Numbered from the stretch's first letter, positions 1 to 7,676 are shown. The stretch is DNA of 44,530 bases from Actinomadura sp. DC4 (GCF_030406325.1 NZ_JAUEQY010000053.1:1-44530); one strand, 5' to 3'. Program-made: numbers and translations. Notes: generated by a model not told the origin, from the letters alone.

Positions 1-59
1 AGCACCATGCGGACCGCTTCGTCCTTGAACTCCTGAGAGAACGCCCTACCGCGAGCCAA
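1..59 (-). CDS. IS3-family transposase OrfA, N-terminal fragment (runs off the left edge)
   Basis: The minus strand from a TTG start (59-57) encodes MARGRAFSQEFKDEAVRMVL, the classic opening of IS3-family OrfA proteins (HTH_Tnp_1), which bind the element's ends and regulate transposition. A purine-rich ribosome site complementary to 64-75 precedes the TTG. Only about 19 residues lie in the window, so it cannot be told whether the element is intact. The start and the motif are seen; the family is from general knowledge of the F-x-x-E-F-K-x-E-A-V-R pattern. It lies outside the diverged repeats and shows that this tRNA-proximal zone has received mobile DNA. Confidence 0.75.
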   Translation of the reverse strand, partial: MARGRAFSQEFKDEAVRMV

Positions 60-79
60 TTACCCTTCCCTTCCGAACA

Positions 80-99
80 TCCCCAAGCCTACTTGGGGA
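80..99. repeat. 8-bp perfect inverted repeat upstream of the transposase
   Basis: TCCCCAAG and CTTGGGGA flank a 4-nt spacer. It lies 21 nt upstream of the IS3-type OrfA start, so it may belong to the terminal region or promoter operator of the insertion sequence. No matching distal end is in the window. Confidence 0.5.
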
Positions 100-157
100 C
101 GCTGTCCGGAAGATCCGAGGCACCTCACATCGACCAGCCCGGCACGGGGGGCGCACC

Positions 158-388
158 CGATCCATCCGCCAAGCCGCCAGCAAATTCGACTACAACGATG
201 GCGCAACGCGCCGCACCCTCGGCAGACACACCACGCTACGCAATCGCGGCGAGAATGCCGCGTTGGAACGTCGAGGGCGAGTCACCACTGACGTCACGTC
301 TGCGCTAGCGACGCGGCAGCGACGAATAGGACGGCACCGCAGCAGACCAAAGGCCGTCCCACCGACCTCAACCCGTGGGGGGCCGTGA
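158..388 (+). pseudogene. Degenerate copy of small HTH protein
   Basis: In the frame of 158, the translation contains RQAASKFDYNDGATRRTLGR followed by H-T-T-L-R-N-R-G. This aligns with RQVAEKFDCSHGAMSRVLGR of the right-hand copy at 1709-1885. Key hydrophobic and turn residues of the HTH are damaged (V to A, S-H-G to N-D-G), no start codon with a ribosome site is evident, and the helix-1 region has been lost. It is most simply a decayed paralogue carried on the left copy of the direct repeat. Confidence 0.5.
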
Positions 389-467
389 GGGAGAAGCCCC
401 CCATAGCGGGGGGGTTCCGCGGGGGCCGCCCCCTGGCAGATACCGAGCCTCCGACCGGGCTCGAATC
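163..467. repeat. Diverged direct repeat, left copy (HTH remnant + tRNA 3' fragment)
   Basis: This ~305-bp segment aligns along its whole length with 1757-2060 in the same orientation. Shared landmarks, in order, are CCGCCAAG, AAATTCGACT, CTCGGCAGACACA, ACGCTACGCAATCGCGGC, GCTAGCGA, GGACGGCACCGCAG, a run of GGGG/CCCC-rich hairpin sequence, and GAGCCTCCG-CCGGG-TCGAA. The last landmark matches the acceptor 3' strand and T-arm of the tRNA-Thr at 2037-2109. Similarity is clear but imperfect, so this is an old duplication. It looks like an att-proximal end left by a tRNA-targeting integrative element. Confidence 0.75.
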
Positions 468-468
468 C
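445..468 (-). pseudogene. tRNA-Thr 3'-end fragment (acceptor strand and T-arm)
   Basis: The plus-strand sequence reads GAGCCTCCG, A, CCGGG, C, TCGAA, TCC. It differs from the 3' end of the tRNA-Thr (plus strand 2036-2059) at a few positions only. The D-arm, anticodon arm and acceptor 5' strand are absent. This is the pattern expected of an attL- or attR-like relic of a tRNA-targeting integrase that has since mutated. Confidence 0.55.
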
Positions 469-482
469 TTCGCTGACCTTGA

Positions 483-806
483 TCAACGGGCGTAGCCGGC
501 GGTCGATCTGGCCTCGGGACTCAACCGATCACTCAGGACGTCGGCTGCTGACCGCCAAACCACATCCTCTTGCAACCCCTGGATCGGCAACAGTCGCTCC
601 CAGGTCGGGTTCTCCCACCGGGAGGAGGTGAACTCTGGTGTGGCGAGCTGAGCGAGCGTGCTGCGGACCGCCCCAGGATCGAACACTCGATGGCCACCGG
701 GCGATCGCTCCGACGGGATGACGCCCCTGTCCGCGAGATGCCGCAGCCGGGAGGCTGAGACCCCCAGCTCGCGTGCGACGTCGCCGACTCTGACCAGCTT
801 TCCCAC
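483..806 (-). CDS. MerR-like HTH protein, probably truncated at its C-terminus
   Basis: 107 residues from a GTG start. Residues 1-50 form a MerR-type winged HTH: V-x-V-G-D-V-A-R-E-L-G-V-S-x-S-R-L-R-x-L-A-D-R-G-V-I and then the wing with P-G-G-H-R-x-F. The remainder (R-W-E-N-P-T-W-E-R-L-L-P-I-x-G-L-x-E-D-x-V-W) resembles the linker that follows such domains in longer regulators, where a second, often ATPase-like, domain comes next. The reading frame stops about 15 bp from the inner end of the left direct repeat, so the natural C-terminus was probably lost at that junction. No strong ribosome site is visible. The DNA target is unknown. Confidence 0.6.
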   Translation of the reverse strand: MGKLVRVGDVARELGVSASRLRHLADRGVIPSERSPGGHRVFDPGAVRSTLAQLATPEFTSSRWENPTWERLLPIQGLQEDVVWRSAADVLSDRLSPEARSTAGYAR

Positions 807-809
807 ATC

Positions 810-1375
810 CAGAATCTATCGGATGCGTGAAGTTCTGACGCTGACGGCAGATGAAGGATCTACTGGCGCCATGAAGTTCTTGGTCGCGGCGGCCCCGAGA
901 ACTTGCAGGTTCGATGAGATTTTGAAGATCAATAACGGATAAACGGGACGTCGACGACAGGCAGCGACCTGTCGTCAAGCCGCTTGGTGACCGTCACGGC
1001 GGTCGCCGACTCCGTGTATGGGCCCGCAACTGCGGCCTGTCCGTCAGCAAGATGATCACCTCGGCCTTCCCCCGTCCCTCTCGCGGATCCTGGCCTTGCC
1101 AGGTAGTCGGCGCCTGGACCCTGTTGGTGGTTGACAGCTTGCTGCGCAAATAACACGAAAATCTGGTGCATCAGCTAACGGCGCAGTCGGTGCGGGACGC
1201 GACGGTACGACGTGATTCTCGGATTGCAAACGGTCTAATCTGATTCCGTGAGGCGAGGACGACCGTGATAGAGGACAAGCCGACCCGGACCGCAGGGCCG
1301 TTTACGGCCCGAGGACCAGAAGCGGCGCGTCAGCCCATCGCCCTCGCTCCCACGGCGCGCAACCATCCCGGCGAT
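810..1375. other. Gene-poor spacer
   Basis: No convincing coding sequence, RNA or repeat is visible in this 566-bp stretch. The open frames here have no recognisable domain or ribosome site. Base composition is more mixed than in the rest of the window (for example around 905-945), consistent with decayed mobile DNA. Confidence 0.5.
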
Positions 1376-1377
1376 CG

Positions 1378-1671
1378 TCACGGCCCAGGCCAAGACAGAC
1401 CTGGCAGCAGTCGCTCTTCCACCTCGTTCTCACCTTTCGGCGAGATGAGGAGCCGGCCGGTGGATTCCGTGTACTCGATCAGCTTGTCGTCGTGCAGGCG
1501 ATGGAGGACGCGGCGGTAGTTGCCCAAGCGCGCCTGTTCGTGGTCACGAGCCAGGCTTTGATCCGTCGAGTCACTAGATTGGTTGTACAAGAGGAGCAAG
1601 GTCGCGTCCGCTAGCCCCAGGGACGTGTCGAGGATGCGCCGGATCTCTCCCACCTTCCACACGACGGGCAA
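1378..1671 (-). CDS. Winged-helix-like hypothetical protein, probably 5'-truncated
   Basis: Not a family I can name. The protein (97 aa from the TTG at 1671) ends with a winged-helix-like segment: N-Y-R-R-V-L-H-R-L-H-D-D-K-L-I-E-Y followed by a wing S-T-G-R-L-L-I-S-P-K-G. The same frame stays open and protein-like upstream (D-V-D-T-A-A-K-I-I-D-A-L-V-E-R-T) as far as about 1725, where it runs into the opposite-strand HTH segment of the right direct repeat. The true N-terminus therefore seems to have been removed at that junction. If expressed, it may be a small DNA-binding protein. No ribosome site supports the TTG. Confidence 0.5.
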   Translation of the reverse strand: MPVVWKVGEIRRILDTSLGLADATLLLLYNQSSDSTDQSLARDHEQARLGNYRRVLHRLHDDKLIEYTESTGRLLISPKGENEVEERLLPGLSWPGP

Positions 1672-1708
1672 GGTTCGTTCGACCAGGGCGTCAATGATCT
1701 TGGCAGCC

Positions 1709-1885
1709 GTGTCGACATCGGTACAAGACGCCGTCCGCCTCTACGAGCAGGGCTGGACCGTCCGCCAAGTCGCCGAGAAATTCGACTGCAGCCACGGCGC
1801 CATGTCCCGGGTCCTCGGCAGACACATCACGCTACGCAATCGCGGCGGGAATGCCGCACTGGAGAGTTCGGCGAATGACCTCTGA
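1709..1885 (+). CDS. Small HTH-domain protein (resolvase/MerR-like HTH), next to the tRNA
   Basis: From a possible GTG at 1709, 58 residues contain a clear HTH: A-V-R-L-Y-E-Q-G-W-T-V-R-Q-V-A-E-K-F-D-C-S-H-G-A-M-S-R-V-L, the spacing typical of resolvase-tail or IS-type HTH domains. The segment sits 150 bp beyond the 3' end of tRNA-Thr, a position often occupied by int/xis-type genes of integrative elements; an excisionase-like or regulatory role is inference only. There is no good ribosome site, and the 5' side merges with an unrelated frame near 1725, so it may be a fragment. A degenerate copy lies at 158-388. Confidence 0.45.
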   Translation: MSTSVQDAVRLYEQGWTVRQVAEKFDCSHGAMSRVLGRHITLRNRGGNAALESSANDL

Positions 1886-2060
1886 CGCCACGTCTGTGCT
1901 AGCGATGCGACGGCGATGATGGGACGGCACCGCAGCCAACCGAAGGCTGCCCCACCGACGCCAGCCCGCAGGGGGCTGTGGGGGGCGGAGCCCCCCATCG
2001 GGGGGTTCCGGGGGGTCGCCCCCCCGGGCCAACACGAGCCTCCGGCCGGGTTCGAACCGG
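1757..2060. repeat. Diverged direct repeat, right copy (includes tRNA-Thr 3' end)
   Basis: Partner of 163-467. It spans the HTH coding segment, a GC-rich stretch containing GGGGGGCGGAGCCCCCC-type hairpins at about 1981-2030, and the last 24 nt of the tRNA-Thr gene. Because this copy contains the functional tRNA end, it is likely the chromosomal (parental) end, and the left copy the element-borne or older att-adjacent end. Confidence 0.75.
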
Positions 2061-2109
2061 CGACCTGCCGCTTACAAGGCGGACGCTCTGCCATCTGAGC
2101 TACGGAGGC
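2037..2109 (-). tRNA. tRNA-Thr (anticodon TGT)
   Basis: The minus strand folds as a standard 73-nt cloverleaf: acceptor GCCTCCG/CGGAGGC with discriminator T, D-arm GCTC...GAGC, anticodon loop CTTGTAA with anticodon TGT (reads ACA), and T-loop TTCGAAC with stem GCCGG/CCGGC. The 3' CCA is not encoded. The anticodon stem has one mismatch at its outer pair. The 3' end is duplicated in degenerate form at 445-468, so this gene has probably served as an integration site. Confidence 0.93.
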
Positions 2110-2180
2110 CTGCTCACTTCAACAGCCTCACCAACGATAGCGCGTGCCGGCGGGCGGTTGGGCGGGTTTCCGCCTATTAA

Positions 2181-2194
2181 TGAACTGTGGTTCA
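2181..2194. promoter_or_regulatory. Palindromic operator upstream of TetR gene
   Basis: TGAAC-TGTG-GTTCA, a perfect 5-bp inverted repeat in an AT-rich patch ending 9 bp before the TetR start codon. Its position suggests autoregulation of the TetR-SDR pair. The leader would be very short. Confidence 0.5.
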
Positions 2195-2203
2195 ATAATT
2201 GCC

Positions 2204-2788
2204 ATGGCACGGCCCAGGGAGATCACAGACGAGCGGTTGCTCGAGGCCGCGGCGTCGAGTATCAGTCGGCTCGGGCCCGGGTTCACGCTCGCCGACGTCG
2301 CCGCTCAGGCTCAGGTTTCCGTCGGGACGGTCGCGCAGCGGTTCGGGTCCAAGCACGGGTTGCTCGCCGCGATGACGAGGAGCGCCATCGACGGGATGCG
2401 CAGCGGTATCCGGGAGTCCGTCAAGGGCGTCGAACCGGCTCATGCCGCCGTTCACGCGCTTCTCGTCGCGTACGCGCCGCTCGATGACGCGGGTACGGCG
2501 GCCAACAACCTCGCTCAGCTCGCCGTCGACCTCGCCGACTCCGAGCTTCGCGGGCTCATGGCCGAGTTCTACGCGGTCATGGAGGCCGAGATCGCGTCGC
2601 TCATCGACGCCGCCGCGCTGCCCCTGGCGCCTCGGCCGGCCACGGCGGCCCGGATTCTCACCGCGATCGCGGACGGGACGGCGATCCACTGGTCGGCCCG
2701 GCCGCAGGGCTCGCTGCGCGAACGGCTTCAGGACGATCTCACCACGGTGGTCGACGGCTGGCGGCCACGAGAAAGGCAGGAAGCGTGA
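2204..2788 (+). CDS. TetR/AcrR-family transcriptional regulator
   Basis: 194 residues from ATG 2204. Residues 1-50 form the TetR HTH: R-E-I-T-D-E-R-L-L-E-A-A, then F-T-L-A-D-V-A-A-Q-A-Q-V-S-V-G-T-V-A-Q-R-F-G-S-K-H-G-L-L. The rest is a helical ligand-binding domain of normal length. This start was chosen over upstream ones because the protein then opens with the usual MARPREI sequence, directly after the palindrome at 2181-2194. The stop codon overlaps the GTG start of the SDR (GTGA), so the two genes are translationally coupled, and the SDR is the likely regulated target. The ligand is not predictable. Confidence 0.9.
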   Translation: MARPREITDERLLEAAASSISRLGPGFTLADVAAQAQVSVGTVAQRFGSKHGLLAAMTRSAIDGMRSGIRESVKGVEPAHAAVHALLVAYAPLDDAGTAANNLAQLAVDLADSELRGLMAEFYAVMEAEIASLIDAAALPLAPRPATAARILTAIADGTAIHWSARPQGSLRERLQDDLTTVVDGWRPRERQEA

Positions 2789-3699
2789 ACAGACCACTGG
2801 ACGGACAGGTCGCCCTCGTCACCGGCGGTACGCGCGGGGCGGGGCGTGGGATGGCGGTGGAGCTCGGGGCGGCCGGGGCCACGGTGTACGTCACCGGGCG
2901 TACGACCCGCGACGCGAAGAGCCCCATCGGGCGTACGGAGACGATCGAGGACACCGCGGAGCTCGTCACCGAGGCCGGCGGGCGCGGGATCGCGGTGCGC
3001 TGCGATCACATGCGGCCCGACGACGTACGGGCCCTCGCGCGCAGGATCGAGCAGGAACAGGACGGGCGCTTGGACGTACTGGTCGACGACACCTGGGGCG
3101 CGGACCAGCTGATCGAGTGGAAGCCGATCTGGGAGCACGATCTGGACAAGGGGCTGCAGGCCCTGCGCAACGGGCTCGAGACCCATCTCATCACCCTCCA
3201 CACCCTGCTTCCGCTGCTCGTACGGCGCAAGGCGGGGCTGGTCGTGGAGATCACCGACGGCGATGACATGTTCAACGACCGCTACCGGGGGACGATGTTC
3301 TTCGACGTCGTCAAGGTCGCCATCACGCGGATGGGCAAGATGCTCAAGGAGGAACTGGAGACGTACGGCATCACCTCGCTGGCGCTCACCCCCGGGTTCC
3401 TGCGCTCGGAGGAGATGCTCGACCACTTCGGTGTCACCGAGGAGACCTGGCGCGACGGGATCGCCGACGACAAGTATTTCGCCATCTCCGAGACGCCGCG
3501 CTACATCGGGCGCGCCGTCGCCGCGCTGGCCGCCGACCCCGACCGGGCCCGGTGGTCCGGGCAGTCTCTCTCATCCGGCGTACTCGCCAAGCACTACGGT
3601 CTCACCGACCTCGACGGTTCACAGCCGGAGGCGAGCAGGTTCTTCGCCGAGACCTACTTCGGCGACAAGAAGGACGCCGACGTCGCCGACTATCGCTGA
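2785..3699 (+). CDS. SDR-family protein with a non-canonical active site
   Basis: 304 residues. The N-terminal Rossmann motif T-G-G-T-R-G-A-G-R-G (residues 13-22) and T-G-R-T at 37-40 indicate NADP(H) binding by a short-chain dehydrogenase of the DHRS1-like extended type. It also has L-V-D-D-T-W-G in place of the NNAG-type motif and the L-T-P-G-F-L-R-S-E-E-M-L-D-H-F-G segment typical of this subgroup. The usual catalytic Tyr of YxxxK is Phe (F173-D-V-V-K177), and the Ser position appears to be Thr157. The GTG start overlaps the TetR stop. It is either an altered oxidoreductase or a cofactor-binding protein without dehydrogenase activity. Confidence 0.85.
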   Translation: MNRPLDGQVALVTGGTRGAGRGMAVELGAAGATVYVTGRTTRDAKSPIGRTETIEDTAELVTEAGGRGIAVRCDHMRPDDVRALARRIEQEQDGRLDVLVDDTWGADQLIEWKPIWEHDLDKGLQALRNGLETHLITLHTLLPLLVRRKAGLVVEITDGDDMFNDRYRGTMFFDVVKVAITRMGKMLKEELETYGITSLALTPGFLRSEEMLDHFGVTEETWRDGIADDKYFAISETPRYIGRAVAALAADPDRARWSGQSLSSGVLAKHYGLTDLDGSQPEASRFFAETYFGDKKDADVADYR

Positions 3700-3751
3700 C
3701 ACCCCCGTCCAATAGGGTTTTCCCCGCCGGATTCACCCAACGGGGAGCTTC

Positions 3752-4531
3752 ATGAACATGTCCACACCCCCGCCCCCGCCGGGCGGCCCGTACGGCCCCT
3801 GGAACGGCCCGCCCCAAGGGCCGCCTCAAGGACCGCCTCCGGGCCCACCCCAGGGCCCGTCGTACGGACCGCCTCCAGGCCCGCCCTACGGACCGCCGCA
3901 GGGACCACCGCCCTTCGGCGCGTACCCGCCCCCTCCCGCTCCGCCGCACAACCGCAGGCGAGCGCGGATCATCGTCGGTCTCGCGATCCCCGTCGTGATC
4001 GGCCTGTTCATCGTGCTCGTCGCCCTGTCGCCCGACACCTCGGCGCCGACCGGCGACTGGAAGGCGGGCCAGTGCGTGTCGCCGGCCGGTCTCGTCGGCG
4101 ACCAGGAGGGCAAGGAGTTCCATCGCACGGGCTGCGACGCCGACGAGGCCGCGGCGAAAATCATCAAGATGACCTCCCGCCCGCTGGCCGGGCTCAGCTC
4201 CCCGACCGACTGCCCCGACGAGACCGACGCCATGGTCGGCGTCGAGCAGACCAAGGGCCACCTCAACCTGTCCAACAACGTCGCGTGCATCCGCAACATC
4301 AAGGCGCCGCACCCCGGCGACGCCGGCCAGGGCGGCGGGGTGTTCCGCGGCGGCGACTGCGTCGTCGACCCGCAACAGTCGAGCAAGCTGGAGGAGACGC
4401 CCTGCACGTCACCCCACTGGGCGACCGTCGTGCGGTGGGCCGAGAACAGCGCCTCCTGCCCCCAGGGCGGGTCCTACGACTCGGTCTCCCTCATCGCCGG
4501 CGCGAAGGTCCTCTGCGTACGGCGCATCTGA
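3752..4531 (+). CDS. Proline-rich, single-pass membrane protein with Cys-rich extracytoplasmic domain
   Basis: 259 residues. Residues 1-65 are a low-complexity cytoplasmic tail built of G-P-P-x-G-P-P repeats, followed by R-R-R-A-R and one membrane helix (about 70-90, IIVGLAIPVVIGLFIVLVAL). The ~165-residue outer domain has eight cysteines, in G-Q-C, T-G-C, T-D-C, V-A-C, G-D-C, T-P-C, A-S-C and V-L-C contexts. That fits four disulfides and resembles LppU-like actinobacterial surface proteins. The ribosome site GGGGAG lies 5 nt before the ATG. The function is unknown; ligand binding or envelope roles would be guesses. Confidence 0.8.
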   Translation: MNMSTPPPPPGGPYGPWNGPPQGPPQGPPPGPPQGPSYGPPPGPPYGPPQGPPPFGAYPPPPAPPHNRRRARIIVGLAIPVVIGLFIVLVALSPDTSAPTGDWKAGQCVSPAGLVGDQEGKEFHRTGCDADEAAAKIIKMTSRPLAGLSSPTDCPDETDAMVGVEQTKGHLNLSNNVACIRNIKAPHPGDAGQGGGVFRGGDCVVDPQQSSKLEETPCTSPHWATVVRWAENSASCPQGGSYDSVSLIAGAKVLCVRRI

Positions 4532-4707
4532 CGAGGTAACGGCCTTCCGGCTGAGGGGCCGACCGGGCGACGGCCGAGGCCGGGCGAAGAGATGGGCGAG
4601 GGGACGGTCTGTCGGCCGGAGAAGCAGCCGACCCAACTGAGCAGGCCGCCCCGGCCAGAGGAACCGCCCGGGGCCGGCCGAACAGACGGCCTACCGGCCG
4701 AAAAGGC
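4532..4707. other. GC-rich intergenic region between convergent genes
   Basis: No gene is seen. Downstream of rlmB (minus strand) there are overlapping GGCCGG/CCGGCC inverted segments around 4635-4705 that could form a terminator-like structure, but no T-tract is evident. Confidence 0.35.
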
Positions 4708-5613
4708 TCAGCGGTGGCGGGCGATCTCGTACAGCGCGATGCTCGCCGCCACGCCCGCGTTCAGCGACTCGGCCTTGCCCGGCATCGGGATGTTGACCAG
4801 CAGGTCGCAGGTGTCGGCCACGAGACGCGACAGCCCCTTGCCCTCCGAGCCCACCACCAGCACGAGCGGCCCAGTCGAGGCGTCCAGCGAGTCCACCCCC
4901 GTGGTCCCGCGAGCGTCCAGCCCGGCCACGAACAGCCCAGCACTCTGGTACGCCTTCAGCGCGCGTACGAGGTTGGTCGCGCGGGCGACGGGCACCGAGG
5001 TCAGCGTGCCCGCCGACGCCTTCCACGCCCCCGCCGTGACCCCGGCCGCCCGGCGCTCGGGAACGAGGACCCCGTGCGCGCCGAAGGCCGCCGCCGAACG
5101 TACGACGGCGCCCAGGTTGCGCGGGTCGGTCACGCCGTCGAGTGCGACGATCAGCGACGGGGTGCCGCGTTGCAGCAGGTCGTCCGGGTGCGCGTAGTTG
5201 TACTCGGGGACCTGTAGCGCGATGCCCTGGTGGACGGCGTGGTCGGTGAGGCGGTCGAGTTCGGTCTTACCCGCCTCCAGCAGCGGGACGCCCGCGTCGG
5301 TGGCGAGTTTGATCGACTCGCGGATGCGGTCGTCCGAGGCGCCCGACATGACGTAGAGCGTGCTCGCCGGGATGCCCGCTCGCAGGGCCTCGACGACCGG
5401 GTTACGGCCGGTGACGATCTCCGGGGCGTCCGGTGCGGAGCGCCGCTGCGGGCGCTCGCCGCCGGAGGACGGCTGGCCACGCCGTGAGCCGGTCGTGTCG
5501 GTCCCGGTCCGGGTGGCCGACTTGGTGGCGCGCGCCTCCTGGCGCTTGCCGTACCAGTGCCGGTCCTCGGCCTTGAGGGTCCGACTCGGCCCCTTCTTAC
5601 GACGCTTGGCCAT
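4708..5613 (-). CDS. rlmB: 23S rRNA (guanosine-2'-O-)-methyltransferase RlmB (TrmH/SpoU family)
   Basis: 301 residues. An Arg/Lys-rich N-terminal tail (1-60) precedes the substrate-binding domain, which opens with the diagnostic [12 protein letters not shown]. The SPOUT catalytic domain has motif 1 ([12 protein letters not shown]), motif 2 ([13 protein letters not shown]) and motif 3 ([15 protein letters not shown]). It methylates the 2'-O of G2251 (E. coli numbering) in 23S rRNA. GGAGG lies 6 nt before the ATG. It sits downstream of cysS and the Clp_N gene on the same strand, a conserved actinobacterial arrangement. Confidence 0.95.
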   Translation of the reverse strand: MAKRRKKGPSRTLKAEDRHWYGKRQEARATKSATRTGTDTTGSRRGQPSSGGERPQRRSAPDAPEIVTGRNPVVEALRAGIPASTLYVMSGASDDRIRESIKLATDAGVPLLEAGKTELDRLTDHAVHQGIALQVPEYNYAHPDDLLQRGTPSLIVALDGVTDPRNLGAVVRSAAAFGAHGVLVPERRAAGVTAGAWKASAGTLTSVPVARATNLVRALKAYQSAGLFVAGLDARGTTGVDSLDASTGPLVLVVGSEGKGLSRLVADTCDLLVNIPMPGKAESLNAGVAASIALYEIARHR

Positions 5614-5647
5614 TCATGTCCTCCGCGAGTATCAAGAAACCCCAAGA

Positions 5648-6208
5648 CTACGCGGAGTCGCGCCCTGGCCCGTCCCGAAGAAGCCGTTCGATGCGCTCCA
5701 GTCGGTCCTCGATCGCGGTCAGCCGGCTCTCCAGCGACGAGCCGCCCGAGGCGAAGACCGAACGCGGCTGCTGGCGCGAGCGGAGGACGGCGAGAATGCC
5801 GCCCCGGAGCTCGTCGAAGTCGACGTCGAGTCCGCGCAGCACCTGGGCGCCGCCGCCCGAGCCCTCCCGCAGGAGGCCGAGCAGGATGTGCTCGCTGCCG
5901 ATGTAGTTGTGGCCGAGCTGCAGCGCCTCGCGGAGCGAGAGCTCGAGGACCTTCTTGGCGCGTGGGGTGAAGGGGATGTCACCGGGGTCGCCCGGCTGCC
6001 CGCGGCCGACCATCTCCTCGACCTGTGTACGTGCCGGCGCGAGTCCGGCGCCGAGTGACGTGAGGACGTTCACGGCCGTCTCGGTGTCGTCGCGCAACAG
6101 GCCGAGCAGGATGTGCTCGGTGCCGATGTGGTCGTGGTCGAGCAGCAGGGCCTCTTCTTTGGCGTAGACCACGACGCGGCGGGCGGTGTCGGTGAACCGC
6201 TCGAACAA
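5648..6208 (-). CDS. Stand-alone double Clp_N (ClpC-type N-terminal) domain protein
   Basis: 186 residues with two Clp_N repeats. The first starts F-E-R-F-T-D-T-A-R-R-V-V-V-Y-A-K-E-E-A and ends with H-I-G-T-E-H-I-L-L-G-L-L. The second runs F-T-P-R-A-K-K-V-L-E-L-S to Y-I-G-S-E-H-I-L-L-G-L-L. A Ser-rich linker and a short coiled coil (L-E-S-R-L-T-A-I-E-D-R-L-E-R-I-E-R-L-L) follow. There is no AAA+ ATPase domain. In ClpC the N-domain binds adaptors and substrates, so this may act as an adaptor or decoy for Clp proteases (inference). The TTG at 6208 is chosen because GAGGTGG stands 5 nt upstream and the protein then begins MFERFTD exactly like ClpC. Confidence 0.85.
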   Translation of the reverse strand: MFERFTDTARRVVVYAKEEALLLDHDHIGTEHILLGLLRDDTETAVNVLTSLGAGLAPARTQVEEMVGRGQPGDPGDIPFTPRAKKVLELSLREALQLGHNYIGSEHILLGLLREGSGGGAQVLRGLDVDFDELRGGILAVLRSRQQPRSVFASGGSSLESRLTAIEDRLERIERLLRDGPGRDSA

Positions 6209-6284
6209 CTGGACCACCTCGAATGCGGTGGGGTGTGTAAGCCTCTCGAACGTTACGTCCCCGGACTCCCACCCACCAACCGCC

Positions 6285-7676
6285 TCAGGAACGCTTGAGT
6301 TCCCATCGGGGGCCGCGCGGAGTGTCCTCGATGAGGATTCCGGCGGCGGTGAGGCGGTCGCGGATCGCGTCGGCGGCGGCGTAGTCCTTGCGCGCCCGCG
6401 CGGCCTGCCGCTGTTCGATCGCCACGGCGACCAGCGCGTCGACCACCTCGGTGAGGTCGTCGCCGGCGCCCTCCCACTGCGGCGCCAGCGGGTCGATGCC
6501 GAGGACGTCGAGCATCGCGCGCAGCTCGCCGAGGACGCGGACGACCACGTCCTTGTCACCGGCGGTCAGCGCGGTGTTGCCCTCGCGTACGGACTCGTGG
6601 ATGACGGCGAGCGCCTGCGGCACGCCGAGGTCGTCGTTCATCGCGTCGGCGAACGCCTGCGGCGGCGTGCCGGGCTCGACCCGGCCGGCCATCTCGACCG
6701 CGCGTACGACGAACGCCTCGATGCGCTGGTACGCGGCCGCGGCGTCGTGCAGGGCCTCGTCGGAGTAGTCGATCTTCGAGCGGTAGTGCGCGGAGCCGAG
6801 GTAGTAGCGCACCTCGACCGGGCGGGCCCGCTCCAGCAGGTCGGTCAGGAGCACGACGTTGCCGATGGACTTGCTCATCTTCTCGCCGCCCACGCTGAGC
6901 AGCCCGTTGTGGATCCAGTAGCGGGCGAACTCGTCACCCGCCGCGGTCGACTGGGCGAGCTCGTTCTCGTGGTGCGGGAAGATCAGGTCGACGCCGCCGC
7001 CGTGGATGTCGAAGGCCGGCCCGAGGTACTTCGTGGCCATCGCCGAGCACTCCAGGTGCCAGCCCGGGCGGCCGGGGCCCCAGGGGGTCTCCCAGCTCGG
7101 CTCGCCGGGCTTGGCGCCCTTCCACAGCGCGAAGTCGCGCGGGTCGCGCTTGGCGTCGTCGCCCACAGAGTCGCCGGCGGCGCGCATGCTGTCGAGCCGC
7201 TGGTTGGACAGCGAGCCGTAGCGGCCGGACCAGGACATGACGTCGAAGTAGACGTCGTTGCCGACGTTGTAGGCGTGCCCGTCGTCGATGAGCCGCCGCA
7301 TCAGCATGATCATCTCCGGGACGTGCCCGGTCGCCCGCGGCTCGACGGTCGGCGGAAGGCAGCCGAGCTCGTCGTAGCCGCGGTTGAACACGCGCTGGTT
7401 CGCCTCGGCCACCGCGAACCACGGCCGGTCGCTCTCGGCGGCGACATTGATGATCTTGTCGTCGACGTCGGTGACGTTGCGGACGAAGGTGACCTCGTAG
7501 CCGGAGGCGACCAGCCAGCGGAACAACAGGTCGTACGTCACGCCGGAGCGCATGTGGCCGATGTGCGGGGCGGCCTGCGGCGTGGCACCACAGACGTAGA
7601 CGCCCGCCTTGCCCGCTGTCAGCGGGACGAACGGCCGGATGTCTCGGGTGCCGGTGTCATAGAGGCGCAGGCTCAC
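6285..7676 (-). CDS. cysS: Cysteinyl-tRNA synthetase
   Basis: 463 residues, normal length. Class I synthetase signature P-H-I-G-H near residue 38, zinc ligand C29 in Y-V-C-G-A-T, the CysRS pattern [10 protein letters not shown]-x-E-C-S-A-M, a [14 protein letters not shown] loop with zinc-binding His/Glu, and K-M-S-K-S in [10 protein letters not shown]. It charges tRNA-Cys. MshC is the main paralogue, but this copy has the CysRS C-terminal domain and stands by rlmB as in other actinobacteria. The GTG start at 7676 has almost no recognisable ribosome site, so the message may have a very short leader. Confidence 0.95.
   Translation of the reverse strand: MSLRLYDTGTRDIRPFVPLTAGKAGVYVCGATPQAAPHIGHMRSGVTYDLLFRWLVASGYEVTFVRNVTDVDDKIINVAAESDRPWFAVAEANQRVFNRGYDELGCLPPTVEPRATGHVPEMIMLMRRLIDDGHAYNVGNDVYFDVMSWSGRYGSLSNQRLDSMRAAGDSVGDDAKRDPRDFALWKGAKPGEPSWETPWGPGRPGWHLECSAMATKYLGPAFDIHGGGVDLIFPHHENELAQSTAAGDEFARYWIHNGLLSVGGEKMSKSIGNVVLLTDLLERARPVEVRYYLGSAHYRSKIDYSDEALHDAAAAYQRIEAFVVRAVEMAGRVEPGTPPQAFADAMNDDLGVPQALAVIHESVREGNTALTAGDKDVVVRVLGELRAMLDVLGIDPLAPQWEGAGDDLTEVVDALVAVAIEQRQAARARKDYAAADAIRDRLTAAGILIEDTPRGPRWELKRS

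Noticed and set aside
929-1519. 80-84 codon frames between the repeats (929-1171 minus, 1265-1519 plus)
   Set aside because: No ribosome site, no domain, mixed composition. Only the minus-strand 1378-1671 frame looks protein-like.
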